DNA of 64,000 bases from Aquimonas sp044377145 (GCF_044377145.1 NZ_JBILJQ010000008.1:1-64000); one strand, 5' to 3'. Positions 33,942 through 43,176 are shown, counted from the stretch's first letter. The notes: a model not told the origin generated them from the sequence alone. A program made the numbers and translations.

Positions 33942-36594
33942 TCGGGGAATCCTTGTCGGTGGAGTCGCTGAGGGCTTCGATCAGAGCAGACTGCAGCGCC
34001 TTCAGGCGCCCGGCATCGGAGATCGCATGGTTACCCTCGTCGCTGATCATGAAAAAGTCTTCGACCCGCTCGCCGAAAGTGGCGATGCGGGCGTCGTGCA
34101 GACGGATGCGGTGAGCACGCAGCACCGCCGCAGCGCGCGCCAGCAGGCCTGGGCGGTCGGTACACACCAGTGTCAGTCGGGTGCGGTCGCGGGCCAGATC
34201 CAGACCGAACTCGATCTGCACCGGGATCCGGAAATGCCGCAGCTGACGCGGAATCATCCGGTTGGGCGGGCTGATTTCGGCCGGCAGATTCGCCAGCGCC
34301 TCGCGCAGCGATTCCGCCACGGTGGCGGCACGGCGCTCCGGCGACACGAAGTCCATTCCGGCATCGAGCACTTGGAAGGTATCCAGGCTGAAGCCGGCAT
34401 TGGAGGTGACGATGCGAGCTTCGGCGATCGACAGCCCCAAGCGGTCGAGGGTGGCCGCGGCGACTGCGAACAGGCCATCGCGATCGGGCGAGTAGACGAA
34501 GATCTCCAGCGCCCCGGCGCGCGAGTGCGGGCGCGCCAGCACCAAGGGCAGATGCTCGGCGCCGGCGCGGGCGATACCGCGGGTCTGCCAGGCGATCTGC
34601 TCGGGGCTGTAGCGCAGAAAACTCTCAAGCGGGAAACCGGCCCAGACGCGCTCGACGGTCTCAAGATCAATGCCCGCCTCGACCAGACGCATGCGCGCCG
34701 CGGCGCGGGTTTCCTCGATCCGGTCTTCGGCGTATACGCGATTCTCCAGCCCACGCCGCAGCGCGAATCGAGTCGCGCCGTGCAGGTCGGCGAGCAGCCG
34801 GTCCTTCCACGCGTTCCAAAGCTTGGGACTGGTGCCGGCGATGTCGGCGACGGTCAGCAGGTAGAGATAGTCGAGACGTTCGCGCTCACCGACCACACGC
34901 GCGAAACGCGCGATCACCTCTGGGTCGGAGATGTCCTGGCGCTGCGCGGTGACCGACATGGTCAGATGCTCACGCACCAGCCAGGCCACAAGATCGGCAT
35001 CGGCAGTGCTGAAGCCGTGGGCGAGGCAGAACTGCAGCGCGTCATCCGAGCCCAGCTTGGAGTGATCGCCGCCGCGGCCTTTGGCGATGTCATGGAACAG
35101 TGCGCCGAGCAGCAGCAGCTCGGGCTTGCGCAGGCGCGGCCACAGCTCGTGGGCCAGGGCGAAACGCTGCTTGGAATCTTCCGAAGCGAAGCTGGCGATG
35201 TTGCGCAGTACCGTCAGCGTGTGCTGGTCGACGGTATACACATGGAACAGGTCGTACTGCATCCGCCCGGACACATTGCCGAAGGCCGGCAGGTAACGCG
35301 CCAACGCGCCCAGCTGCCACATGCGCTCCAGCGAGGCGACCGGCTGCGGGCCGCGCAGCAGGCGCACGAAGGCGGCGCGCACGTCCTCGCGGGCACGGAA
35401 GGCGTCATCAATCGCCGGCAACGCCTCGCCCAGCGCACGTGCCGTACTCGAGTGCAGGCCACGCAGGGACGGATTGCCAGCCCAGACCTGCAGCAGGCTG
35501 AGAATCTTCAGCGGATCGGTGCGAAAGGCGTTGTCATCGAGCAGACGCAAGTAGCCGCCGCCGGTGGCGAAATCGTCGTCCAGCGCCTCGATCTCGGGCT
35601 CGCCGATTAGCGATTCCTCAAACCGCTGCAGCAGGCGTGCGTTCAAACGCAGCACCACCGCCGCGCTGCGAAAGAAGCCCTGCATCAACTGCTCGACTGC
35701 CAGGTTGTCGGAGTGTTCGTCCTTGAAGCCCAGACGCGCAGCCAGCGGGCGCTGGAAATCGAACAGCAGCCGCTCCTCTCGACGGCCGGCGACGAGATGC
35801 AGGCCATAGCGCAGATGCGACAGCGCGCGTCGCTCGCGCTCGTAGGCGATCAGCTCATCGCCGCCGATTGCGCCCAGCGGACGCAGATCTACTACCTTCT
35901 GCACGCCATAGATGCGCTGGGCCATCCACGCCAAGGTGTGCAGGTCACGCAGGCCGCCCGGGCCCTCCTTCAAATTGGGTTCGAGGTTGTAGGCGGTGTC
36001 GTTGTAACGCGCCTGACGGCTGCGCTGTTCGCTGCGCTTGGCCTCGAAGAAAGCCTGCGGCGTCCAGAAATTCTCGCTGCGCACGCTGCGCGCCAGCTGC
36101 GCTGCCGGCTGCGGATCACCGCAGATCGGCCGAAGCTCCAGCAGCGCTGTGGCAACGGTCGCATCATTGCGGCCTTCGGTGGTGCATTGCTCGACCGAGC
36201 GCACCGCATGGCCCGGTGCAAGGCCGGCATCCCAGAGCCGAGTCAGGAACTGCTCGATCTGCGCCTGTCGCTCGGTGCAGATGTCGGTTTCGCAGAGCAA
36301 CAGGATGTCGACATCCGAATGCGGGAACAGCTCACCGCGCCCGTAGCCACCGGTTGCGAGCAGGGCCAATCCACCCAGCGCGCCGAAGTCGCGGCGGTAG
36401 GCATCGGCCAGCACTGCATCGACCTGTGCGCTGCGATCCGCCAGCAGTGCGTCGATATCGACACCGGCATCGAAGGACTGCGCGCGACGGGCGTCACCGG
36501 CTGCGAGCTCGGCCTTGGCCAAGACCTGCCATGCGGCGTTGTCGCCCGCGTCCGCCAGTCTGCGGTCGAGCCCAGCGAGCGCGCCGACCGTCAC
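33916..36594 (-). CDS. glnD: bifunctional uridylyltransferase / uridylyl-removing enzyme (GlnD)
   Basis: GlnD, 892 aa, senses glutamine and modifies the PII protein. The nucleotidyltransferase domain shows GGYGRGELFPHSDVDILLL (metal Asp pair), the HD hydrolase domain has LGALFHDIAKGRGGDH, and two ACT domains occupy the last 190 residues (IFVYSPDRDGLFAVAA and LTLVCTDRPGLLARAA). The start is the GTG whose bases overlap the map stop (GTGA). The ORF extends 125 codons upstream only because it crosses map in another frame. Confidence 0.94.
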   Translation of the reverse strand: MTVGALAGLDRRLADAGDNAAWQVLAKAELAAGDARRAQSFDAGVDIDALLADRSAQVDAVLADAYRRDFGALGGLALLATGGYGRGELFPHSDVDILLLCETDICTERQAQIEQFLTRLWDAGLAPGHAVRSVEQCTTEGRNDATVATALLELRPICGDPQPAAQLARSVRSENFWTPQAFFEAKRSEQRSRQARYNDTAYNLEPNLKEGPGGLRDLHTLAWMAQRIYGVQKVVDLRPLGAIGGDELIAYERERRALSHLRYGLHLVAGRREERLLFDFQRPLAARLGFKDEHSDNLAVEQLMQGFFRSAAVVLRLNARLLQRFEESLIGEPEIEALDDDFATGGGYLRLLDDNAFRTDPLKILSLLQVWAGNPSLRGLHSSTARALGEALPAIDDAFRAREDVRAAFVRLLRGPQPVASLERMWQLGALARYLPAFGNVSGRMQYDLFHVYTVDQHTLTVLRNIASFASEDSKQRFALAHELWPRLRKPELLLLGALFHDIAKGRGGDHSKLGSDDALQFCLAHGFSTADADLVAWLVREHLTMSVTAQRQDISDPEVIARFARVVGERERLDYLYLLTVADIAGTSPKLWNAWKDRLLADLHGATRFALRRGLENRVYAEDRIEETRAAARMRLVEAGIDLETVERVWAGFPLESFLRYSPEQIAWQTRGIARAGAEHLPLVLARPHSRAGALEIFVYSPDRDGLFAVAAATLDRLGLSIAEARIVTSNAGFSLDTFQVLDAGMDFVSPERRAATVAESLREALANLPAEISPPNRMIPRQLRHFRIPVQIEFGLDLARDRTRLTLVCTDRPGLLARAAAVLRAHRIRLHDARIATFGERVEDFFMISDEGNHAISDAGRLKALQSALIEALSDSTDKDSPNAQQRASA

Positions 36595-37367
36595 TTTGGA
36601 ACGCGTCCGTTGTCGCCGAGGGTGAGCACATCGAAGCCGGTCTCGGTGACCGCAATCATGTGCTCCCACTGCGCCGACAGTGAGCGGTCCTTGGTGACCA
36701 CGGTCCAGCCATCGGGCATCAGCCGGGTGTGGCGGGCGCCGGCATTCACCATCGGCTCGATAGTGAAAGTCATGCCTTGCTTCAGCACCAGGCCCGTGCC
36801 CGGAATGCCGTAATGCAGCACCTGCGGGTCCTCGTGGTAGATCGTGCCGATGCCGTGGCCGCAGTACTCGCGCACCACCGAGAAGCGCTCGGCTTCGACG
36901 AAGCTCTGGATCGCGTGACCGATATCGCCCAAGGTCGAGCCCGGACGCACCGTGCGGATTCCGCGCCACATCGCCTCGAAGGTCACATCGACCAAGCGCT
37001 TCGCCAGCACCGAGGGCTCACCAACGAAATACATCCGGCTGGTATCGCCGTGCCAACCGTCTTTGATCACGGTGACGTCGATATTGACGATGTCGCCCGA
37101 CTTCAGAACTTTGGTCGGATTGGGGATGCCGTGGCAGATCACGTTGTTGACCGAAGCGCAGATCGTCTTCGGAAAGCCGCGATAGCCCACGTTGGCGGGA
37201 ATGGTCTTTTGCACATTCACGATGTGCTCGTTGCAAATGCGGTCCAGGTCTTCGGTGGTCGCGCCGGGCTTGACGTGCGGGGTGATGATGTCGAGCACCT
37301 CGGCCGCCAGCCGGCCCGCCTCGCGCATCGCCTCGATCTGTTCTGGGGTTTTCAATGAGATTGCCAT
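36591..37367 (-). CDS. map: type I methionine aminopeptidase
   Basis: Map, 258 aa, removes the N-terminal Met of new proteins. Metal ligands are visible in DIVNIDVTVIKDGWHGDTSRMY (two Asp), YCGHGIGTIYHEDP (His), FTIEPMVNAG (Glu) and AQWEHMIAVTETG (Glu). It is divergent from rpsB, the arrangement usual in gammaproteobacteria, and translationally coupled to glnD by a 4-base overlap. Confidence 0.97.
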   Translation of the reverse strand: MAISLKTPEQIEAMREAGRLAAEVLDIITPHVKPGATTEDLDRICNEHIVNVQKTIPANVGYRGFPKTICASVNNVICHGIPNPTKVLKSGDIVNIDVTVIKDGWHGDTSRMYFVGEPSVLAKRLVDVTFEAMWRGIRTVRPGSTLGDIGHAIQSFVEAERFSVVREYCGHGIGTIYHEDPQVLHYGIPGTGLVLKQGMTFTIEPMVNAGARHTRLMPDGWTVVTKDRSLSAQWEHMIAVTETGFDVLTLGDNGRVPK

Positions 37368-37490
37368 GCGCAGGATTATCGTCCAGCGCGTGCCTGCGAG
37401 GAAACCTCGATTTGGACTGCGCGCATGTGCGCAAAGCGCGTGTGCGGTTCAACCGCTGCGCCGCCAAACCGCAGCAGCGGATGTGCCAAC

Positions 37491-37519
37491 TTGCCTGGTC
37501 GACGCCGGCGGGCTATGCT
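37491..37519 (+). promoter_or_regulatory. sigma70-type promoter for rpsB
   Basis: TTGCCT at 37491-37496 and TATGCT at 37514-37519 are separated by exactly 17 bases, a good match to the housekeeping consensus. It would give a leader of roughly 200 bases before rpsB. Confidence 0.65.
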
Positions 37520-37525
37520 TCCGCG

Positions 37526-37728
37526 GCTTTGTGGCCGGCTCACGCCGTCTGCGAAACCGCCCACGCCGGGCGTCACCGGCGAATTCACACACAGGTCGCA
37601 CCCCGTCCAGCGGGGTCCTGAACGGTCAACCGGCCGCTAGGGCGCTGGATACGAGCCCTGTGGAGGACCAACCCCGGAACCCGCGCCTTGACCCGCGCGA
37701 TCGGTTCATTTCCCAAAGGAGCATTCTC
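37526..37728 (+). promoter_or_regulatory. long rpsB 5' leader
   Basis: About 200 untranslated bases separate the promoter from rpsB and contain no plausible gene. In E. coli and relatives the rpsB leader folds into an S2-binding structure for autoregulation, and the same is likely here, though I did not resolve the fold. A ribosome binding site AAAGGAG ends it. Confidence 0.45.
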
Positions 37729-38571
37729 ATGCCCCAGGTCACCATGCGTCAGATGCTGGAAGCCGGCGTCCATTTCGGCCACCAGACCCGATACTGGAAT
37801 CCCAAGATGGGCCCGTACATCTTCGGCGCCCGCGGCAAGATCCACATTATCAACCTCGAAAAGACCGTCCCGCTGTTCACCGACGCGATGAACTTCCTGT
37901 CGGGCCTGGCGCAGAAGCGCGGCACGGTGCTGTTCGTTGGCACCAAGCGTTCGGCGCGCGAATCGATCCGCGAAGAAGCTGCCCGCTGCGGCCAGCCCTT
38001 CGTTGCCCAGCGCTGGCTGGGCGGCATGCTGACCAACTTCCGCACCGTCAAGGGCTCGATCAACCGCCTGAAGGAGCTGGAAGCTGCAGCCACCGATGGC
38101 ACCTTCGAGAAGCTGGTCAAGCATGAAGTGCTGCAGCGTCAGCGTGAGTGCGCCAAGCTCGAAGCCTCGCTCGGTGGCATCAAGAACATGGGCGGTCTGC
38201 CGGACGCACTGTTTGTGATCGACATCGGCCACGAGAATATCGCCGTGCAGGAAGCCAAGAAGCTGGGCATTCCGGTTATCGCGGTGGTCGATACCAATTA
38301 CGATCCGAGCCTGGTCGACTACCCGATCCCCGGCAACGACGACGCCATCCGCGCCGTGCAGCTGTACACGCGCGCCGCAGCTGACGCCGTGCTGGAAGGC
38401 CGTGCAGCTGCCCCGCAGTCGGCGCGCATGGACGACGAGTTTGTCGAGCTTGATGCCGAAGGCAACCCGGTCACCAAGGAAGCCGATGAGCGCAAGCCCG
38501 CTCCGCGTCGTCCCGCACCGAACAACAGGCGCGGCGCCCCCTCGGGCCCGCGTCGTGATCGCGACGCCTAA
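37729..38571 (+). CDS. rpsB: 30S ribosomal protein S2
   Basis: S2, 280 aa. It begins VTMRQMLEAGVHFGHQTRYWNP, and AQRWLGGMLTNFRTVKGSI and NYDPSLVDYPIPGNDDA are standard S2 blocks. The last 45 residues are a charged tail (EADERKPAPRRPAPNNRRG...) longer than in E. coli S2 and rich in Arg/Pro, probably disordered. It has a good AAAGGAG ribosome binding site. tsf follows in the same direction. Confidence 0.98.
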   Translation: MPQVTMRQMLEAGVHFGHQTRYWNPKMGPYIFGARGKIHIINLEKTVPLFTDAMNFLSGLAQKRGTVLFVGTKRSARESIREEAARCGQPFVAQRWLGGMLTNFRTVKGSINRLKELEAAATDGTFEKLVKHEVLQRQRECAKLEASLGGIKNMGGLPDALFVIDIGHENIAVQEAKKLGIPVIAVVDTNYDPSLVDYPIPGNDDAIRAVQLYTRAAADAVLEGRAAAPQSARMDDEFVELDAEGNPVTKEADERKPAPRRPAPNNRRGAPSGPRRDRDA

Positions 38572-38581
38572 GTAGAACCCC

Positions 38582-38613
38582 ATGCGTGACCGCCTTCGCG
38601 GGCGGTCACGCAT
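38582..38613 (+). terminator. perfect hairpin between rpsB and tsf
   Basis: ATGCGTGACCGCC and GGCGGTCACGCAT form a 13-bp perfect stem with a 6-base loop (TTCGCG), starting about ten bases after the rpsB stop. No U-tract follows, so it more likely acts as an attenuator or processing/stability element that sets the S2:EF-Ts ratio. Confidence 0.7.
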
Positions 38614-38708
38614 CTGCAACGTAGCCGCGAGAACCTCGCCCGCCTGCGCTGCACACATTCCCGGCGCGCTGGAATTCCCCGCCGCCCAGCACAACCTCAA
38701 GGAAGCCC

Positions 38709-39587
38709 ATGGAAATCACTGCCAGCATGGTGAAGGAACTGCGCGAGCGCTCCGGCGCCGGCATGATGGAGTGCAAGAAGGCTCTGGCCGAGAACGATGG
38801 CAACATCGACGCGGCCATGGAGCACCTGCGCAAGACCGGCCTGGCCAAGGCCGACAAGAAGGCCGGCCGCGTGGCCGCCGAAGGCCGCATCGGTGTGGCC
38901 CAGGACGGCAGCCATGCCGTGCTGGTCGAAGTCAACTCCGAGACCGACTTCGTCGCCAAGGACGAGAACTTCCTGAAGTTTGTCGACACCGTCGCCCAGG
39001 TCGCCCTTAGCTCGGGTGCTGCCGACGTTGAAGCACTGAAAGCCGCCAAGCTGGCCTCCGGCGAAACCGTCGAGGAAACCCGCGCCGCCGTGATCGCCAA
39101 GGTCGGCGAGAACGTGCAGGTGCGCCGCATGGTTCGCTTCGGCAGCGAGCACCACGTTGCCGCCTACATCCATGGCGGCCGCATTGGCGTGCTGGTCGAG
39201 CTGAAGGGCGGCGATGCCGACCTCGCGCGCGGCGTCGCGATGCATGTCGCGGCAATGAATCCGCCGTACAACAAGGCAGCGGATGTGCCGGCCGACTTCC
39301 TGGCCAAGGAGAAGGAAATCGAGCTTGCCAAGATGTCCGAAAAGGATCGCGCCAAGCCGGCCGAGATCCTCGAGAAGATCATCAGCGGCAAGGTCGCACG
39401 CATCGTCAACGAAGTGACCCTCTACGGTCAGCCCTTCGTGATGAACACCGACCAGAGCGTCGAGGCTGCACTGAAGGCCGCGGGCGCCGACGTGGTTCGC
39501 TTCGAGCGTCTGGCCGTGGGCGAAGGCATCGAGAAGGTGGTGGAAGACTACGCCGCTGAAGTGATGAAGGCCGCTGGCCTCGCCTGA
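38709..39587 (+). CDS. tsf: elongation factor Ts
   Basis: EF-Ts, 292 aa, the guanine nucleotide exchange factor of EF-Tu. The N-terminal UBA-like domain MVKELRERSGAGMMECKKAL and the conserved EVNSETDFVAKDENF loop are present, as are the core repeat around GRIGVLVELKGG and the C-terminal EKVVEDYAAEV. It follows rpsB after a hairpin and ends in a strong terminator. Confidence 0.97.
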   Translation: MEITASMVKELRERSGAGMMECKKALAENDGNIDAAMEHLRKTGLAKADKKAGRVAAEGRIGVAQDGSHAVLVEVNSETDFVAKDENFLKFVDTVAQVALSSGAADVEALKAAKLASGETVEETRAAVIAKVGENVQVRRMVRFGSEHHVAAYIHGGRIGVLVELKGGDADLARGVAMHVAAMNPPYNKAADVPADFLAKEKEIELAKMSEKDRAKPAEILEKIISGKVARIVNEVTLYGQPFVMNTDQSVEAALKAAGADVVRFERLAVGEGIEKVVEDYAAEVMKAAGLA

Positions 39588-39650
39588 GGTCAGGGAGCCG
39601 CCAAGCCTGCGCCACGTGCCTGCTCGGATGTGCTGACTTGGAAGCTTACG

Positions 39651-39676
39651 GAGGGCGCGACGCGAGTCGCGCCCTC
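39651..39676 (+). terminator. rho-independent terminator after tsf
   Basis: GAGGGCGCGAC and GTCGCGCCCTC form an 11-bp perfect stem with a GCGA loop, followed by TGTGTTTT. It closes the rpsB-tsf unit. Confidence 0.85.
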
Positions 39677-39885
39677 TGTGTTTTCGGGCGCTGCGGTGCA
39701 AACGCCGCTGTACAGGCGCGACTGCAGCGCCGACTCCCGACCCGTTCGCGCTGGCGGCAGGCTGCGACCACGTCCGGCAGTTCTCCGATACAGCTCGCCC
39801 CGCGGCTGTGCCCCCTGCGCCCGTGGCATAATTCGCGCGCCCTTGGCGCCCGTCCGGGCGCCCGACCTCTCCCCTGGAGCCCGGC

Positions 39886-40491
39886 ATGTCGATCGCCATC
39901 CGCGACGTCGGCGAGCATGATCTTGATTCCGTCCTCGCGCTCAACAACAGCGCCGGCCAGAGCATCTTGCCCCTCGATGTCGAGCGCGTCCGCTTCTTCA
40001 TGCGCCACGCCGACTACTTCCGCGTCGCCGAGGTCAGTGGCCAGATCGCAGGCTTCCTGATCGCGCTGCGGCCCGGCACGCCCTATGGCAGTTCCAACTA
40101 CCGCTGGTTCTGCGAGCGCTACGGGGATTTCCTCTACATCGACCGCATTGTGGTCGCAGGCTCGCGCCGCGGCGCCGGACTCGGCACCGTGTTCTACGCC
40201 GATGTCACCAGCTATGCGGAAGTGCGCGTGCCGATCCTGGCTTGCGAGGTGTTTCTTGAACCGCGCAACGATGCAGCCCTGCTCTTCCACGGCACCTATG
40301 GCTTTCGCGAAGTGGGCCAACATCAGATGGAGGAGGCCGGTCGCGAGGTCTCGCTGCTGGTCAAGGATCTGCCCAGCTTCGCGTTCGTGCGCGAGAACTA
40401 TCTCGAAAACGGTGGGCTCCCCGACGAAACCTGGCTGAGTACGCGTGCACGTTTGACCGATACGCCTGCCAACCGCGCCACGGGTACCTGA
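39886..40491 (+). CDS. GNAT family N-acetyltransferase
   Basis: A 201-aa acetyltransferase. The acetyl-CoA-binding core is visible as DRIVVAGSRRGAGLGTVFYADV (the R/Q-x-x-G-x-G/A loop), followed by EVFLEPRNDAALLFHGTYGFREVG. The N-terminal residues AIRDVGEHDLDSVLALNN are usual for the family. Its substrate is unknown. It is immediately upstream of minC (5-base gap) and in the same direction, so it may belong to the min transcript. Confidence 0.87.
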   Translation: MSIAIRDVGEHDLDSVLALNNSAGQSILPLDVERVRFFMRHADYFRVAEVSGQIAGFLIALRPGTPYGSSNYRWFCERYGDFLYIDRIVVAGSRRGAGLGTVFYADVTSYAEVRVPILACEVFLEPRNDAALLFHGTYGFREVGQHQMEEAGREVSLLVKDLPSFAFVRENYLENGGLPDETWLSTRARLTDTPANRATGT

Positions 40492-40496
40492 TACCG

Positions 40497-41324
40497 ATGT
40501 CCTCGGAACCCAGTTTTGAACAGGCCGGCGAACTCAAGATCGGCCAGGTCGGCATCGCCAATCTGCGCGTTCGCGATCTCGACATCGCGAAACTCATTGC
40601 CGAGATGCGCGAGCGCGTCGAGCGCGCGCCGAAGCTGTTCGGACGCGCCGCCGTGGTGGTTGATTTCGGCTCGCTGATTCGCTGCCCGTCGGAACAGGAC
40701 GCGCGCGCCCTGATCCATGGGCTGCGCGAAGCCGGCGTACTGCCGGTGGCGCTGGCGTTTGGCACCCGTGAGATCGAAACCCTGTCCGAGCAACTGCAGC
40801 TGCCGCTGCTGGCCAAGTTCCGCGCCCAGTACGAGTCGGTTTCGCAGGAGAGGGCCGAGCCTGCGGCAGCGGCGCCCGAGTCCGAACCGGCGCCACATCG
40901 ACGCCGCAGCGATGCGTCTACGTCTACGTCTACGTCTGCGTCTGCGTCAGCACCCACACCCGAGCCGGCGACGGCCAGCGTCGCCGCTACTTCCAGTGCA
41001 AGCATGATCCAGACCCAGCCGGTGCGTTCGGGACAGCAGGTGTATGCGCAAGCGCGCGACCTGACCGTCTGCGCGACGGTGGGCAACGGCGCCGAGGTCA
41101 TCGCCGACGGTTCGATCCATGTTTATGGCAGCCTGCGCGGCCGCGCCTTGGCCGGCGCCCGCGGCGACATCCAAGCGCGGATCTTCTGCCGCGAGTTCAA
41201 CGCCGAACTGGTCGCCATCGCCGGGCAATACAAGGTGATGGAGTCCATCCCGGCCGAGCTGCGCGGCAAGCCGGTGCAGATCTGGTTGGAAAACGACAAA
41301 CTGCAAATGGCAGCGCTGGTCTGA
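40497..41324 (+). CDS. minC: septum site-determining protein MinC
   Basis: MinC, 275 aa, the FtsZ-polymerisation inhibitor activated by MinD. The N-terminal domain (about 1-105) and the C-terminal beta-helix domain (about 180-275, with ICATVGNGAEVIADGSIHVYG-like repeats and AGARGDIQARIFC) are typical. They are joined by a low-complexity linker of Ser/Thr/Ala/Pro around residues 120-170 encoded partly by an (ACGTCT)n tract (40914-40950). That linker may vary in length between strains. Confidence 0.93.
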   Translation: MSSEPSFEQAGELKIGQVGIANLRVRDLDIAKLIAEMRERVERAPKLFGRAAVVVDFGSLIRCPSEQDARALIHGLREAGVLPVALAFGTREIETLSEQLQLPLLAKFRAQYESVSQERAEPAAAAPESEPAPHRRRSDASTSTSTSASASAPTPEPATASVAATSSASMIQTQPVRSGQQVYAQARDLTVCATVGNGAEVIADGSIHVYGSLRGRALAGARGDIQARIFCREFNAELVAIAGQYKVMESIPAELRGKPVQIWLENDKLQMAALV

Positions 41325-41393
41325 TCCGGCGCTGCGGGCCGCACGGCGCACCGCGCCGACGGCCAGAACACTGAATTTTACGGAGTACGTGCC

Positions 41394-42203
41394 TTGGCAG
41401 AAATCATCGTCGTCACCTCGGGCAAGGGTGGAGTGGGCAAGACCACCAGCAGCGCCAGCATCGCCGTCGGCCTTGCGCGCCAGGGCAAGAAGGTGGCGGT
41501 CATCGACTTTGACGTCGGCCTGCGCAATCTCGATCTGATCATGGGCTGCGAGCGCCGGGTGGTGTACGACTTCGTCAACGTGATCCATGGTGAGGCGACG
41601 CTGAAGCAGGCCCTGATCAAGGACAAGCGCTTCGACAACCTGCACGTGCTGGCCGCTTCGCAGACTCGCGACAAGGATGCTCTCAACAAGGAAGGCGTCG
41701 AGAAAGTCCTGAACGAGCTGGCCGCCGAAGGCTTCGACATCATCCTGTGCGACAGCCCGGCCGGCATCGAGAAGGGCGCCTTTCTGGCGATGTATTTCGC
41801 CGACCAGGCGATCGTCGTGGTCAACCCGGAAGTCAGCTCGGTGCGTGACTCCGACCGCATCCTCGGCCTGCTCGCCAGCAAAACCCGCCGTGCCGAGCGC
41901 GGCGAACGCGTGCAGGAGCACCTGCTGCTGACCCGCTACAACCCCAAGCGCGTGGAAGCCGGCGAGATGATGAGCATCGCCGACGTCGAGGAAGTGCTGG
42001 GCATCAAGGCAATCGGGGTGGTGCCGGAATCTCCGGATGTGCTGTCCTCATCCAACAAGGGCGAGCCGGTGATCCTTGACGAGAGTTCGCCCGCCGGCCA
42101 GGCCTACACGGACGCGGTCGCGCGCATCCTCGGCGAAAGCCGGCCGATGCGCTTCACCCAGGTCGAGAAGAAGGGCCTGCTGCAGAAACTCTTCGGAGGC
42201 TGA
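41394..42203 (+). CDS. minD: septum site-determining ATPase MinD
   Basis: MinD, 269 aa, a deviant-Walker-A ATPase, with signature GKGGVGKTT (K11 and K16) near the N-terminus and DCDSPAGIE-type Walker B region (ILCDSPAGIEKG). The C-terminal EKKGLLQKLFGG is the amphipathic membrane-targeting helix. The start codon is TTG, preceded by ACGGAG at a suitable distance; no ATG fits the family N-terminus. Its ATPase is stimulated by MinE, and it recruits MinC to the membrane. Confidence 0.97.
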   Translation: MAEIIVVTSGKGGVGKTTSSASIAVGLARQGKKVAVIDFDVGLRNLDLIMGCERRVVYDFVNVIHGEATLKQALIKDKRFDNLHVLAASQTRDKDALNKEGVEKVLNELAAEGFDIILCDSPAGIEKGAFLAMYFADQAIVVVNPEVSSVRDSDRILGLLASKTRRAERGERVQEHLLLTRYNPKRVEAGEMMSIADVEEVLGIKAIGVVPESPDVLSSSNKGEPVILDESSPAGQAYTDAVARILGESRPMRFTQVEKKGLLQKLFGG

Positions 42204-42207
42204 TGGC

Positions 42208-42480
42208 ATGGGCATCTTCGATTTTCTCAAGTCAAAACCCAAGGCCACGGCCAGCATCGCCAAGGAGCGCCTGCGCATCATCGTCGCGCAGGAACGCAGC
42301 AACCGCGGCGGCCCGGATTACCTGCCGCTGTTGCGCCGCGAATTGCTGGAAGTGATCCGCAAGTACGTCAACGTCGACGCCGACGCGGTCAAGGTCGACC
42401 TGCAGAAGGATGGCGAGCACGACGTGCTGGATATCTCGGTCGCGCTGCCCGAAGGCGATGCGCGCAGCAAGCCCGAGTAG
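42208..42480 (+). CDS. minE: cell division topological specificity factor MinE
   Basis: MinE, 90 aa. The N-terminus GIFDFLKSKPKATASIAKER contains the membrane-targeting sequence and MinD contact helix; the C-terminal dimerisation domain has KDGEHDVLDISVALPE. It begins 4 bases after minD. Together minC, minD and minE drive pole-to-pole oscillation that places the division site. Confidence 0.95.
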   Translation: MGIFDFLKSKPKATASIAKERLRIIVAQERSNRGGPDYLPLLRRELLEVIRKYVNVDADAVKVDLQKDGEHDVLDISVALPEGDARSKPE

Positions 42481-42498
42481 CGCTCTGGCCCATTCGCT

Positions 42499-42984
42499 GT
42501 GACTGCATCCGATGTGCTGCGCCTGAACGATCTCGGTCTTGAGGCCCCTGCCCGCCTGCTCGGCGGGTTCGGGCTCAACTTGGTGCGGGTGGCTGCCGGC
42601 GAAGCAATCCCCGGCAGCTACTGGGGCGACTGCGAGGCCGGCGTAATCGGCGCCTGTGTGTATGCGCGTGACGACACGCCCGTGCATTCGCTGCTGCACG
42701 AAGCCTGCCACCTGATCGTATTGCCGCCGGAGCGACGCGCGGCCGTGCACACCGACGCCACCGATTCGATCGAGGAAGAGGACGCCGCCTGCTATCTGCA
42801 GATCGTGCTTGCTGAGCGGCTGGCCGGCGTCGGCAGCGATCGTCTGATGCGCGACATGGACACCTGGGGCTACAGCTTCAGGCTGGGCTCGACTCGCGCC
42901 TGGTTTGAGCAGGATGCCGACAACGCCCGCGACTGGCTGGTTCAGCGTGGTCTGTTGACTGAGGCGACAGCGCTCACCGCCTGA
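42499..42984 (+). CDS. unknown protein with HExxH motif
   Basis: A 161-aa protein, GTG start 18 bases after minE. It carries HSLLHEACHL with the motif H67-E68-x-x-H71, followed 18-20 residues later by EEEDAACYLQ, which could supply a third zinc ligand. It lacks a signal peptide and a membrane segment, and no known peptidase family was recognised. A metal-binding role is suggested by the motif alone. The tight spacing suggests it belongs to the min transcript. Confidence 0.7.
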   Translation: MTASDVLRLNDLGLEAPARLLGGFGLNLVRVAAGEAIPGSYWGDCEAGVIGACVYARDDTPVHSLLHEACHLIVLPPERRAAVHTDATDSIEEEDAACYLQIVLAERLAGVGSDRLMRDMDTWGYSFRLGSTRAWFEQDADNARDWLVQRGLLTEATALTA

Positions 42985-43176
42985 TCCATGTGCGTTCGCG
43001 CGTGCAAAGACATGAACAGCTGATCCTCCAGATGGTTCGACTCATGCCGCGCCAGGTTGCACGTGAGGCTTGATCTCGCGCGACGACATCCGCGCTGGGC
43101 CGCCGTTGCATACTCGGACCGATGCGTTCGGACCATCGCCGTTCGCGCGCGCCGCTCTTTGAAGAGGACTTCCGCG

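Noticed and set aside
33754..35610. Long plus-strand open frame opposite glnD
   Set aside because: It covers GlnD's conserved domains in antisense and has no recognisable motif.
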